Both the position numbers and the translations under genes were made by a program. From Bradyrhizobium commune (GTDB lineage Bacteria > Pseudomonadota > Alphaproteobacteria > Rhizobiales > Xanthobacteraceae), in NCBI RefSeq assembly GCF_015624505.1, contig NZ_CP061379.1, forward strand, positions 1,364,001 to 1,428,000: a stretch of 64,000 nt of DNA, in the 5' to 3' direction. Positions 36,253-44,602 of the stretch are shown in pieces. Under the pieces are notes generated by a model. It made no database searches and was not told where the DNA came from. It worked only from the letters and a program-made list of their open reading frames with translations. How positions within the stretch are numbered: the first letter of the stretch is position 1; every line of letters starts with the position of its first letter.

Positions 36253-36717
36253 ATGACATACCAAATTACTGTGAACGGCGAGTCCCAAATAGTGGCGGCG
36301 GCACCAGAGACGCCGCTGTTGTATGTGCTGCGGAACGATCTCGGATTGAATGGTCCGAAATTCGGCTGCGGTCTAGGGCAATGCGGCGCCTGCGCCGCAT
36401 TGGTTGGCGGCAAGCTCGTGAGAACCTGCTCGATGGCACTGCGCGATGTCGGAGGCGACCCCATCGTTACGCTTGAAGGATTGGGGACGGTGCAGAAGCT
36501 GCATCCCTTGCAACAGGCGTTCATCGAAGAGCAAGCCGCGCAGTGCGGTTACTGCTCGAACGGGATGATCATGGCGGCGAAAGCCTTATTGGACCGCAAT
36601 CCAAAGCCGAGCGATGAGGAGATCAGGGACGCGCTCGCGGACCAGCTTTGCCGTTGCGGGGTTCATAACCGTGTGGTGCGCGCCGTTCGCAAAGTTGCCA
36701 TGGAGCAGATGCGATGA
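36253..36717 (+). CDS. [2Fe-2S] small subunit of a molybdenum hydroxylase (IorA/NicA-like)
   Basis: 154 residues with two Fe-S domains. The plant-ferredoxin-type cluster is bound by GCGLGQCGACAAL and a later RTCS. The C-terminal four-helix cluster is bound by QCGYCSNGM and CRCGVHNR. Electrons pass from the Mo site through these clusters. Its stop overlaps the start of the large-subunit gene (ATGA), so the subunits are made together. No CoxM-type FAD subunit is adjacent, as in isoquinoline 1-oxidoreductase and nicotinate hydroxylase. Confidence 0.9.
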   Translation: MTYQITVNGESQIVAAAPETPLLYVLRNDLGLNGPKFGCGLGQCGACAALVGGKLVRTCSMALRDVGGDPIVTLEGLGTVQKLHPLQQAFIEEQAAQCGYCSNGMIMAAKALLDRNPKPSDEEIRDALADQLCRCGVHNRVVRAVRKVAMEQMR

Positions 36718-38936
36718 GCGTTGCGACGCTTTCCCGCAGGCTGTTCGTGCAGTCGCTCGGTGTCGTGCTCGCGACCTTCGCGCTACCGTCTCCGTCGGTC
36801 TTTGGTCAGACGCCAGCGAACGTGCCGTTCAGCCTGCGCAACAACCGCAGGCTGGAAGGATGGATCCGCCTGGAGGCGGATGAGACGGTGACGGTCTTCA
36901 CGGGCAAGGCCGAACTCGGGCAGGGGATCCTAACCGCGCTGGCGCAGATCGCGGCGGAGGAACTCGATATCGGCTTCGACAAGATCCGGATGGTCTCCGC
37001 CGACACGTCACGAGGGCCGGATGAGCAGTACACGTTCGGCAGCCAATCGGTCGAGCAGAGCGGGGCCGCCATTCGCGTGGCAGGTGCCGAGGCGCGGGGC
37101 CTGCTGCTCGCTGCGGCGGCGCGTCGTTTTGGCGTCCGCGCCGAAGACCTGCAGGTCAAGGATGGAGCGATCGCCTCGGCCGATGGGCGGCGCGCGACGT
37201 TTTGGGAGATCGCGAAAGAGAGTGCTGGCCTGTTGGGAGATATCGCACTTGCTGCGACGCCGAAGAAGCCGAGCGACTATGCCATCGTCGGCAAGTCGAT
37301 CAGACGGATCGATCTGCCCGGCAAGCTGACGGGAGCGCCGTCCTATGTCCAGGACATGAGGCTTCCCGGAATGGTCTTTGCGAGGGTGGTTCGTCCGCCG
37401 CGCTACGGTGCAAGGTTGCTCGAATGCGACGAAGCCGCGGTACGGGCGTTGCCCGGCGTGATCACCGTGATCCGCGACGGCAATTTCCTTGTGGTTGCCG
37501 CCGGGCGTGAGGAGCAGGCTATTGCCGCCCGTAGCGCGCTTGCTACGAGCGCACATTGGAGCGACGACACGGTCGCGCTTCCCGATATGACCCATTTGCG
37601 CACAGAGCTGCAAAAGTTGCGGGCGGAAACCATTGTCGTGGGCACCGCCGGCCAATCCGAGCCGGTGTCGGGTCAGGTTAGAAGAGTCAGCGCCGAGTAT
37701 GCGCGCGCCTATGTGTCCCATGCCACGATTGGTCCCTCCTGCGCAGTCGCCTGGCTTAGGGACGGGCGCATGACGGTATGGTCCCACACCCAGGGGGCGT
37801 TTCCCCTAAGGGGCGATCTGGCCAAGGTGCTGGGCCTGCAGACCAGTGAGGTCGACGTCGTTCATATGCCTGGCGCAGGCTGTTACGGGCACAATGGCGC
37901 CGACGATGTCGCGTTGGACGCAGCGCTGGTGGCGCGTGCCGTTCCGGGCGTGCCGGTCAAGCTGCAGTGGATGCGGGACGACGAGTTCGCCTGGGCGCCC
38001 TTCGGTCCGGCAATGGCGATGAAAGTCGAGGCGGCGCTCGGATCCGACGGCAGGATCGTCGACTGGTCTTGCGACGTCTGGAGCAACAGCCACGCGATGC
38101 GGCCGGGGCAGGCCGGCGGGGTCAATCTTCTCGCGGCCTGGGATCTGAAGACGCCCTTCGTCAAAACTCCCGCGCCGCACATCCCCCAGCCGTTCGGCGA
38201 TGGCGACCGCAACGCGGTGCCCTCGTATGAGCTACCGCGGAAGGAGATCCGGAATCATCTGCTGCTCGATGCGCCCGTGCGCAACGGCTCGTTCCGGACG
38301 CTGGGCTCGCACGGCAACATCTTCGCCATCGAGTCCTTCATGGACGAGCTCGCGCAGGTCGCGGGCAGCGATCCGCTGGCGTTCAGACTTGCCCATCTCC
38401 GGGATCCCCGCGCGCGGGCCGTGCTGCAAGCTGCCGCCGACAAAGCGGGATGGACTCCGGGAATGAAAGGCGACGGCCAGCGCGGCCGCGGCTTGGCGTT
38501 CTGTCGTTACAAGAGCATCGGGATGTACGCGGCCGCCGTGGTCGACGTCGAGGTCGACCGCAACAGCGGCCTTATCAAGGTACCCCGCGTGGTGATGGTG
38601 GCCGATCTCGGTCTCGTCGTCAATCCAGACGGCGCGACGAACCAGCTCGAGGGCGGCATCGTTCAGGCGGTCAGTCTCACGCTGAAGGAGCAGGTCACCT
38701 TCGACCGGCGCGAGATCACCAGCCGAGACTGGTCAGGGTATCCCGTCCTTGCGTTCCCCGAGGTCCCCAGTGTCGAGATCGTGCTGATGCAGCGGAACGA
38801 TCCGTCGCTCGGCGCAGGCGAGGGCTCGCTGCCGCCAACCTCGGCCGCGCTCGCCAACGCGTTCGCTCAGGCCACCGGACGACGACTGCGCGAACTGCCC
38901 ATGACGCCTGAGCGCGTGAAGGCGTCGCTGTCTTGA
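36714..38936 (+). CDS. molybdopterin-binding large subunit of a molybdenum hydroxylase (IorB-like)
   Basis: 740 residues of the xanthine dehydrogenase/aldehyde oxidoreductase large-subunit family. The N-terminus TLSRRLFVQSLGVVLATFALPSPS resembles a Tat signal, suggesting export or a membrane-facing position. Family segments: FTGKAELGQGILTALAQIAAEELD, PSYVQDMRLPGMVFARVVRPPR, PGAGCYGHNGADDVALDAAL, NGSFRTLGSHGNIFAIESFMDEL and GAGEGSLPPTSAALANAF, where the Glu before G is the catalytic base position. It hydroxylates an electron-poor ring carbon with water. An unidentified cytochrome is the likely electron acceptor. Confidence 0.88.
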   Translation: MSVATLSRRLFVQSLGVVLATFALPSPSVFGQTPANVPFSLRNNRRLEGWIRLEADETVTVFTGKAELGQGILTALAQIAAEELDIGFDKIRMVSADTSRGPDEQYTFGSQSVEQSGAAIRVAGAEARGLLLAAAARRFGVRAEDLQVKDGAIASADGRRATFWEIAKESAGLLGDIALAATPKKPSDYAIVGKSIRRIDLPGKLTGAPSYVQDMRLPGMVFARVVRPPRYGARLLECDEAAVRALPGVITVIRDGNFLVVAAGREEQAIAARSALATSAHWSDDTVALPDMTHLRTELQKLRAETIVVGTAGQSEPVSGQVRRVSAEYARAYVSHATIGPSCAVAWLRDGRMTVWSHTQGAFPLRGDLAKVLGLQTSEVDVVHMPGAGCYGHNGADDVALDAALVARAVPGVPVKLQWMRDDEFAWAPFGPAMAMKVEAALGSDGRIVDWSCDVWSNSHAMRPGQAGGVNLLAAWDLKTPFVKTPAPHIPQPFGDGDRNAVPSYELPRKEIRNHLLLDAPVRNGSFRTLGSHGNIFAIESFMDELAQVAGSDPLAFRLAHLRDPRARAVLQAAADKAGWTPGMKGDGQRGRGLAFCRYKSIGMYAAAVVDVEVDRNSGLIKVPRVVMVADLGLVVNPDGATNQLEGGIVQAVSLTLKEQVTFDRREITSRDWSGYPVLAFPEVPSVEIVLMQRNDPSLGAGEGSLPPTSAALANAFAQATGRRLRELPMTPERVKASLS

Positions 38937-38994
38937 TGGATCCGGATTCGAAGAGACGGTTCAATCGGCTGACCAGACACGCGTGAGGAAGCAT

Positions 38995-39168
38995 ATGAAG
39001 CCCTTCCGTAAGGTGTTTCGGCTGGGCTACGTCGCACTTGCAACGGCGGACATCGAACGAAGCGGCAGTCGTTTTTCAGCGAACAGGGACAAGGAAGACA
39101 GCAATGAAGAATCGCCAGGTATGGCTACGCTCCCGTCCGAACGGCATTCCTCAGGCGGCAGACTTTGA
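38995..39168 (+). pseudogene. start of a second VOC/dioxygenase gene, body deleted
   Basis: The ATG at 38995 has AGGAAGC upstream and opens MKPFRKVFRLGYVALATADIERS. This closely resembles the start of the VOC protein at 35265 (MIRYKKLGYVELNVSNLDRS). After about residue 23 (39063) the similarity ends and the frame runs into the leader of the next gene. A ribosome site with an orphaned N-terminus indicates a gene lost by internal deletion. Confidence 0.6.
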
Positions 39169-40105
39169 TCTCCGTGAAGTCGAGCTGCCGACCTTGGCGG
39201 ATGGAGAATTCCTCGTCCGCCACGCCTATCTCTCGGCAGATCCGGCGATGCGCGGATGGATCGCGGACAAGAGCACCTATTGGCCACGAATAGAGGTCGG
39301 CGACACCATGCGGGCATTTGCCGCCGGCGAGGTCGTCGAATCGCGCAATCCTGTCTATGCGGTCGGCGACAAGGTCATGGGCATCTTCGGTTGGCAGGAT
39401 TACGCCGCGGTCAGACAGTCCCAGGTGATGCGCAAGGTCCAGGAAGCCGATTTGCCGCTGTCGCTCTCCCTGGGAATTCTGGGGCTGAACGGGTTAACCG
39501 CGTATTTCGGCCTGTTGGATGTTTGCCGGCCGAGGCCGGGAGAGACCGTTGCGGTTTCGACGGCGGCCGGGGGTGTCGGCTCGGCCGTCGGGCAAATCGC
39601 GAAGATTAAGGGATGTCGTACGATCGGGTTTGCCGGCGGACGCGACAAGGTTCGACAGTGTGTCGAGGACTTCGGCTATGATCACGCCATCGACTACAAG
39701 GCGACGAAGGATGTCGACGAGGCTCTGGCAGAGCGTTGCCCGGAGGGGATCGATGCGTTCTTCGACAACACATCGGGCGCGATCCACGACGCCGTCCTGC
39801 GCCGCATCAATCTGGGGGCGCGGATTGCGATCTGCGGGACAGCGTCCTACGCAAGTTGGGATCCATGGAATGAAGGGCCGCGCCCGGAACGGCATCTGCT
39901 GGTAAAGCGCGCGATCATGCAAGGATTTCTGACGACCGATTTCGCGGCAAGGTACGAGGAGGGAGTGGCCGCGCTCGCCGGTTGGATACGAGACGGACGT
40001 CTCAGGTATCGCGAGGACGTGCTGGAGGGCATCGAGGCGGCTCCCGCATCAATCGCGATGCTTTATGCCGGCGAAAATCGAGGAAAGCTTATCATCAGAC
40101 TGTAG
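39104..40105 (+). CDS. zinc-independent MDR-family NADP-dependent oxidoreductase (CurA/LTB4-dehydrogenase-like)
   Basis: 333 residues from the ATG at 39104 (AAGGAAGACAGC upstream). The start QVWLRSRPNGIPQAADFDL and LSADPAMRGWI are hallmarks of the CurA/leukotriene B4 12-hydroxydehydrogenase group. The nucleotide site is VAVSTAAGGVGSAVGQIAKIKG and FGYDHAIDYK follows. No zinc ligands are present. These enzymes reduce alpha,beta-unsaturated ketones with NADPH, and could act on a ring-cleavage product. It is the last intact gene of the rightward operon. Confidence 0.88.
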   Translation: MKNRQVWLRSRPNGIPQAADFDLREVELPTLADGEFLVRHAYLSADPAMRGWIADKSTYWPRIEVGDTMRAFAAGEVVESRNPVYAVGDKVMGIFGWQDYAAVRQSQVMRKVQEADLPLSLSLGILGLNGLTAYFGLLDVCRPRPGETVAVSTAAGGVGSAVGQIAKIKGCRTIGFAGGRDKVRQCVEDFGYDHAIDYKATKDVDEALAERCPEGIDAFFDNTSGAIHDAVLRRINLGARIAICGTASYASWDPWNEGPRPERHLLVKRAIMQGFLTTDFAARYEEGVAALAGWIRDGRLRYREDVLEGIEAAPASIAMLYAGENRGKLIIRL

Positions 40106-40152
40106 ACAGGCTGCTCAAAACACAGCTCTCTTATGCGCTTCCGTACGATAGG

Positions 40153-40440
40153 CAAAGAACAGCCCTCTTGCGCTCCTCTACGGCAGCGGTCATGAAGTGC
40201 GATATCGTCTCGACGATCCTGAGAGCCGGCGTTTCCCTTTCTTCGATGAAATGCGCTCCGAAGGAGTGACCGACTACATTGCCGTTCCGCTGCTCTTTAC
40301 GGACGGCACCATCCATGCGTCGAGCTGGACGACGAGGAATAAGGGCGGTTTTACCGACGATCATCTCGCCGCGCTGCGGTCAGTCATACCGCCCCTTTCG
40401 CGACGACGTCGTGATCGCCAACAAATTCATCGTCATATCG
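40153..40440 (+). pseudogene. fragment of a class III adenylate cyclase-type regulator
   Basis: In one frame the sequence reads PLALLYGSGHEVRYRLDDP, then EGVTDYIAVPLLFTDGTIHASSW and GGFTDDHLAALRSVIPPLSR. This is the linker region that precedes the cyclase catalytic domain in rhizobial class III cyclases. A stop lies before it (near 40150), no catalytic domain follows, and the frame degenerates after about 40420. It is a decayed fragment. Confidence 0.5.
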
Positions 40441-40983
40441 ATTCGGCGACCGCCGGGCAGAGCGGCCTGGACAGCCGGTCCGAGCACATCAAGGCGCTCG
40501 CCGACGCTTCGCTGAAGTGGCTTGGGACCGATGTGGGACAACCTCACAATCGAGGCAACCGGCGAAGCGGTTGCCGCAACGTATGCGTGATTTCGTGGAC
40601 AGGTCAAAAAGTTCGAATGATCGCCGTATGTATGCGGACCAGCTCGGCAGGGACGATATCCCTTTGCACAGCTTAATCCGTCCCTCTTCGTAACTATGTC
40701 CAGCGGCATGCTGTGCTAATTCGTCCGCTAGCTGTCACCATTCGGTCCGGCAATAGCAGAGCCGTCCCATCAATCAGCCATAATACACCGAGATCGTTAT
40801 CGCTGCTTGGAATGCTCAGCGACAGGGCGAATATTGCGATCGCGCACCCGGTTAGCCTCGACTTGCACGCCGGCAGAATTGGAATGGGTGCGAAGAACGC
40901 GGTAACCTACGGAATTTGACCGTTCTCTCCGCGAGCGATATCCTGTTTCGGCCGGGACCTTTGCATCTTTGTTTGAGAGGCTC
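40441..40983. other. intergenic decayed sequence before the AraC-type gene
   Basis: About 540 bp with only short frames. It may include more remnant of the cyclase-type gene at the left. The promoter of the AraC-type regulator should be in the last 150 bp. I see nothing else that I can support. Confidence 0.4.
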
Positions 40984-41922
40984 ATGGAATGGTCGACCAA
41001 GCCGCGGCATCCGGATTTGCCCTTCGGAAGTTGGGCGGACGACCTCGCGGCTGCCTTCGTGCGACTTGAGCCACGCCGGCTTGCCGACCACCCTTTTGAA
41101 GGCGCAATTTCGAGGGCTGATGCCGCTCCGATCCAGATATCGCTGGTCACGGCTACCCGGCATACCGTACTTCGCCTCGCATCGCACATTGCATCGAGCA
41201 CGGATGATCTTTGCTTTGTCAACCTCCAGCTCGAAGGCGTGGGGCGTACCACGCAGCGCGGTCACGAACAGATCAGCACACCCGGCGATCTGGCGCTTGC
41301 GGATACGACGGAGCCATTCGAGATAGCAAACTGCCACAATTTCAGGTTGTTCTGCTTTGCCGTGCCGCGGGGGCTGTTGCCGAAACGGATGCTCGATCGC
41401 CCGCGGCTCAACCTGTCCGCGACGGAAGGCGGGCGTGCTCTTTCCAGAACGCTTGCCGGCTATGCCGAGCTCTGCCTGAGCGATTTCCAACGTGCAAAGA
41501 CCTCGGCGATGGTCGGCGCGCACCTGATCGACCTGATTTCGCAGGCGCCGGAAATCCTCACCGATGTGGCTGCGGAGCGCGTGCATATCCCGGTTCTGCT
41601 GTCGATGATGCTTGACCATATTGATCGGCATAGCGATGACCCCGCGCTCGGGGCGGCGACGCTGGCCGCGAGATTTCGCTGTTCCGAGCGTTATGTTCAC
41701 CGCCTGTTTGCGACGACAGGCCGCTCAGTAGGCGAACACGTCAACGAGAAGCGGATTGTCGCGTGTACGCGCCGGCTTCTCGATAGCGCCGCTCGTCACA
41801 AGACCATTGCCGAGATTGCCTTTGCCGCGGGTTTCCGCGACATCTCGCATTTCAACCGCCAGTTCAAGCGCTGCAATGGTTTGACCCCGCGGGAATTTCG
41901 CCGCGTGACGGCCGCGCCCTAA
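40984..41922 (+). CDS. AraC-family transcriptional regulator
   Basis: 312 residues. The N-terminal 190 residues are an AraC-binding-like (cupin_6) domain (SLVTATRHTVLRL, QISTPGDLALADTTEPFEI, NFRLFCFAVPRGLL). The C-terminal 100 residues hold two helix-turn-helix units (LGAATLAARFRCSERYVHRLF and IAEIAFAAGFRDISHFNRQFKRCNGLTPREFRR). The ATG at 40984 has GAGAGG upstream; a TTG at 40969 is possible. It precedes the two nitroalkane-oxidase-like genes by 113 bp on the same strand and is their likely regulator. Confidence 0.88.
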   Translation: MEWSTKPRHPDLPFGSWADDLAAAFVRLEPRRLADHPFEGAISRADAAPIQISLVTATRHTVLRLASHIASSTDDLCFVNLQLEGVGRTTQRGHEQISTPGDLALADTTEPFEIANCHNFRLFCFAVPRGLLPKRMLDRPRLNLSATEGGRALSRTLAGYAELCLSDFQRAKTSAMVGAHLIDLISQAPEILTDVAAERVHIPVLLSMMLDHIDRHSDDPALGAATLAARFRCSERYVHRLFATTGRSVGEHVNEKRIVACTRRLLDSAARHKTIAEIAFAAGFRDISHFNRQFKRCNGLTPREFRRVTAAP

Positions 41923-42035
41923 GCCATCCGGTTCGCTCCACGCCAAGAAATCGGGCACCACCATCCAAGATTTTCTCTCGTGGCCGGGATAGCCGTTGGA
42001 ATGAACGGCTGACACTCAGGTCAGGGGATACCGCG

Positions 42036-43280
42036 ATGGCGATCGATTTCACACTCACGGCGCAACAGCGCGATCTCCAGCACGTCTCCCGCAAGTTCGC
42101 GAAGGAGGTGCTCGCCGAGGCCGGACGGGCCGAGTTGTTGGCAACTCCGGAAGAGCGCTTCGTTGCAACCAGGCCGACTTATGAGGCGATGGTCGCGGCC
42201 GGCTATCTGCGCAAATGCATTCCGGCGCCAGCGGGCGGCGACAACGCCGGGCTGATGGATATGGCGATCCTGGCCGAAGAATTCTACAGCGTAAACCCTA
42301 GCGTGACGCTCACGATGCTTGGCACCGTGCTTGGGCTGTTGCCGATTCTGCTCGGCGGCACGCCGGACCAATGTCAACGACTCATCCGGCCGTTTCTGAA
42401 GACAAATGGTGCGCCGCTTGCCGGGTTCTGTTCCAGCGAACCGGGGGGTAGCGCCAATGCTGCGTCTCCTCCACCCGGCGAGGGCGTCCGCACGACGGCC
42501 AGGCGGGAAGGGGAGAACTGGGTGATCAACGGCCGCAAGAAGTGGGTCTCTTCGGCCACGGGTTGGAACCGTGAAGGCGCCGATGTCCTGTGCGTCGTGT
42601 GCCGGACTGATCCAAAGGCGCCACCCGAGACCGCAATCTCAGTCATTGCCGTTGAGAGGCCGGTCAAGGGCATTGCGTTCGAACGTGCGATCAACACCAT
42701 CGGTCATCGCGCGCATCTCGTCCCACAGTTCGGCCTCCAGAATGTCACGACACCTCACCACAATTTACTTGGACAGGAGGGCGCGGGGCTCGCACTGACC
42801 GCCGCGGCGTTCACGGGAACCGCGGCGCTCGTCGGCATCTTCGGCGTCGCCTTGATGCGGGCCGCGTTCGAATTCGCGCTGCATTTTGCGCGCACGGAAA
42901 AGCGTGGCGGTGTTCACGCGATCATCGAGCATCAGGCGGTGGGCTATGCCTTAGCCGATGCAAAGACCACAATCGAGGCCGCGCGCTATCTCTGCTGGCG
43001 CGCTTGCCATGCGCTCGACACCCAGTCACCTGTGGCCGAGGAGCTCGCGGTCGAAGCGAAGATTTTCGGCTCCGAGGCCGCAGTGCGCGTGATTACCGAT
43101 CTCATGCGCGTGGTCGGCGTCGACAGCTACGATCACGAAGCGCCTTTCGCGCGTCTGCTCCAGGATGCACTCGCGCTGCCGATCTTCGACGGCGGCAATA
43201 TGGGCGTTCGGCGGCGGCAGTTGCACACGATGCTGAAGCGAAGCGACTACGATCCGCTCGCCGCGAGCGGAGCGAGCTAG
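42036..43280 (+). CDS. nitroalkane-oxidase-like acyl-CoA dehydrogenase-fold flavoprotein (catalytic Asp present)
   Basis: 414 residues with the acyl-CoA dehydrogenase fold. Several segments recall fungal nitroalkane oxidase, as I remember its sequence: GAPLAGFCSSEPGGSAN, GADVLCVVCRTDP, RGGVHAIIEHQAVG, and near the end LPIFDGGNMGVRRRQL. In nitroalkane oxidase the Asp of FDGGN is the catalytic base and the first Arg of RRRQ helps it; ordinary dehydrogenases have Glu there. The predicted reaction is oxidation of a nitroalkane or similar acidic carbon to aldehyde and nitrite. AGGGGA precedes the ATG. A paralogue follows 39 bp downstream. Confidence 0.8.
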   Translation: MAIDFTLTAQQRDLQHVSRKFAKEVLAEAGRAELLATPEERFVATRPTYEAMVAAGYLRKCIPAPAGGDNAGLMDMAILAEEFYSVNPSVTLTMLGTVLGLLPILLGGTPDQCQRLIRPFLKTNGAPLAGFCSSEPGGSANAASPPPGEGVRTTARREGENWVINGRKKWVSSATGWNREGADVLCVVCRTDPKAPPETAISVIAVERPVKGIAFERAINTIGHRAHLVPQFGLQNVTTPHHNLLGQEGAGLALTAAAFTGTAALVGIFGVALMRAAFEFALHFARTEKRGGVHAIIEHQAVGYALADAKTTIEAARYLCWRACHALDTQSPVAEELAVEAKIFGSEAAVRVITDLMRVVGVDSYDHEAPFARLLQDALALPIFDGGNMGVRRRQLHTMLKRSDYDPLAASGAS

Positions 43281-43319
43281 TGCGTCAGGTTGATGATGTT
43301 CCGGTGAGAGGGTAGATCG

Positions 43320-44564
43320 GTGGCCATCGACTTTCGCTTGACCGAGAGCCAACGCGAACTACAGTTTCGCTCGCGAAACTTCGCAAAGGACGTGCTGTCC
43401 TCTGCGATCGAGGCGGAGGCCCTGCACACGGCGGAGGAACGGTTCGCGGCAACGAAACCCGCCTACGAAGCGATGATCGCAGCCGGATTTCTGCGCAAAT
43501 GCATTCCCAGGTCCGATGGTGGAGAGAACACGGGTCTGACCGATACCGCGATCATGGTCGAGGAACTGTATGCCGTGAACGCCAGCCTTACTCTGACGTT
43601 GATAGGAACCCTGCTTGGGCTGTTGCCGCTCTTGATTGGCGGCACGAGGGAGCAGCGCGACCGGCTGCTGCCTCGCTTTTTGGCGCCGGCAGGAGCGCCA
43701 TTGGCGGGGTTCTGCGCCAGCGAACCCGGCGGCAGCGCCAATCCGGCGTCGCCGCCGCCGGGCGAGGGAGTGCGCACCTCGGCAAGGCTCTCGGGTGACA
43801 GATGGATCATCCACGGACGAAAGAGCTGGGTCTCGTCGGCCACGGGTTGGGATCGCAAGGGCGCGGACGTTCTCTCAGTTCTCTGCCGCACCGACCCCGA
43901 CGCGACTCCCGAACAAGGCATTTCGGTCATCCTCGTGGAGCGTCCCGCATCAGGCCTGGTCTTTGGGCGCGCGATCGAATCGGTGGGGCATCGCGCACAT
44001 CTCCTGCCGCAATTCGAATTCCAGGACGTCAGCGTCCCACGCGATAACGTCCTCGGCGGCGTCGGCGGCGGGCTCGCCCTGACGGGCGCCTGCTTCACCG
44101 GTGCAGCCGCGTTGGTCGGAGTTTTCGCGATCGCATTGATGCGTGCGGCGTTCGAATTCACGCTGGGCTTCGCGCGCTCCGAGAGACGAGGTGGTATTCA
44201 TCCTATCATTGAGCACCAGGCGGTCGGATACGCCTTGGCGGACGCAAAGATGGCCATCGAGGCAACCCGCTGTCTGTGCTGGCGGGCGTGCCAGGCGGTC
44301 GACATGCAATCGCCGAGTGCGCAGGAACTCGCCGTCGAAGCAAAGGTCTATGGTTCTGAAACCGCCGTGCGGGTGCTGATGGACCTCATGCGCGTCGTCG
44401 GCATCGAGAGTTACGATCGTGCTCTCCCGTTGGGACGCCTGCTGGAGGATGCGCTTGCGTTGCCTCTCTTTGGCGGAGGCAATGTCGGCGTCCGACGCCG
44501 ACAACTTCACGCGCTCTTGAAACGGCCGGAATACGATCCGCTCACGACCGATGTCGAACGATGA
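43320..44564 (+). CDS. nitroalkane-oxidase-like paralogue lacking the catalytic acid
   Basis: 414 residues, same length and closely similar throughout to the protein encoded at 42036. GTG start with GAGAGGG upstream. The active-site segment reads LPLFGGGNVGVRRRQL: Gly replaces the catalytic Asp, while the neighbouring Arg is kept. The position matching Ser276 of nitroalkane oxidase (as I recall it) is Ala here and Thr in the paralogue. FAD- and fold-determining segments (GFCASEPGGSAN, GGIHPIIEHQAVG) are retained. It may be a non-catalytic partner in a hetero-oligomer or have another chemistry. Confidence 0.8.
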   Translation: MAIDFRLTESQRELQFRSRNFAKDVLSSAIEAEALHTAEERFAATKPAYEAMIAAGFLRKCIPRSDGGENTGLTDTAIMVEELYAVNASLTLTLIGTLLGLLPLLIGGTREQRDRLLPRFLAPAGAPLAGFCASEPGGSANPASPPPGEGVRTSARLSGDRWIIHGRKSWVSSATGWDRKGADVLSVLCRTDPDATPEQGISVILVERPASGLVFGRAIESVGHRAHLLPQFEFQDVSVPRDNVLGGVGGGLALTGACFTGAAALVGVFAIALMRAAFEFTLGFARSERRGGIHPIIEHQAVGYALADAKMAIEATRCLCWRACQAVDMQSPSAQELAVEAKVYGSETAVRVLMDLMRVVGIESYDRALPLGRLLEDALALPLFGGGNVGVRRRQLHALLKRPEYDPLTTDVER

Positions 44565-44602
44565 GACTAACGCGAGGCTTCCTTGATCGAAGGGGATAAA
44601 TC

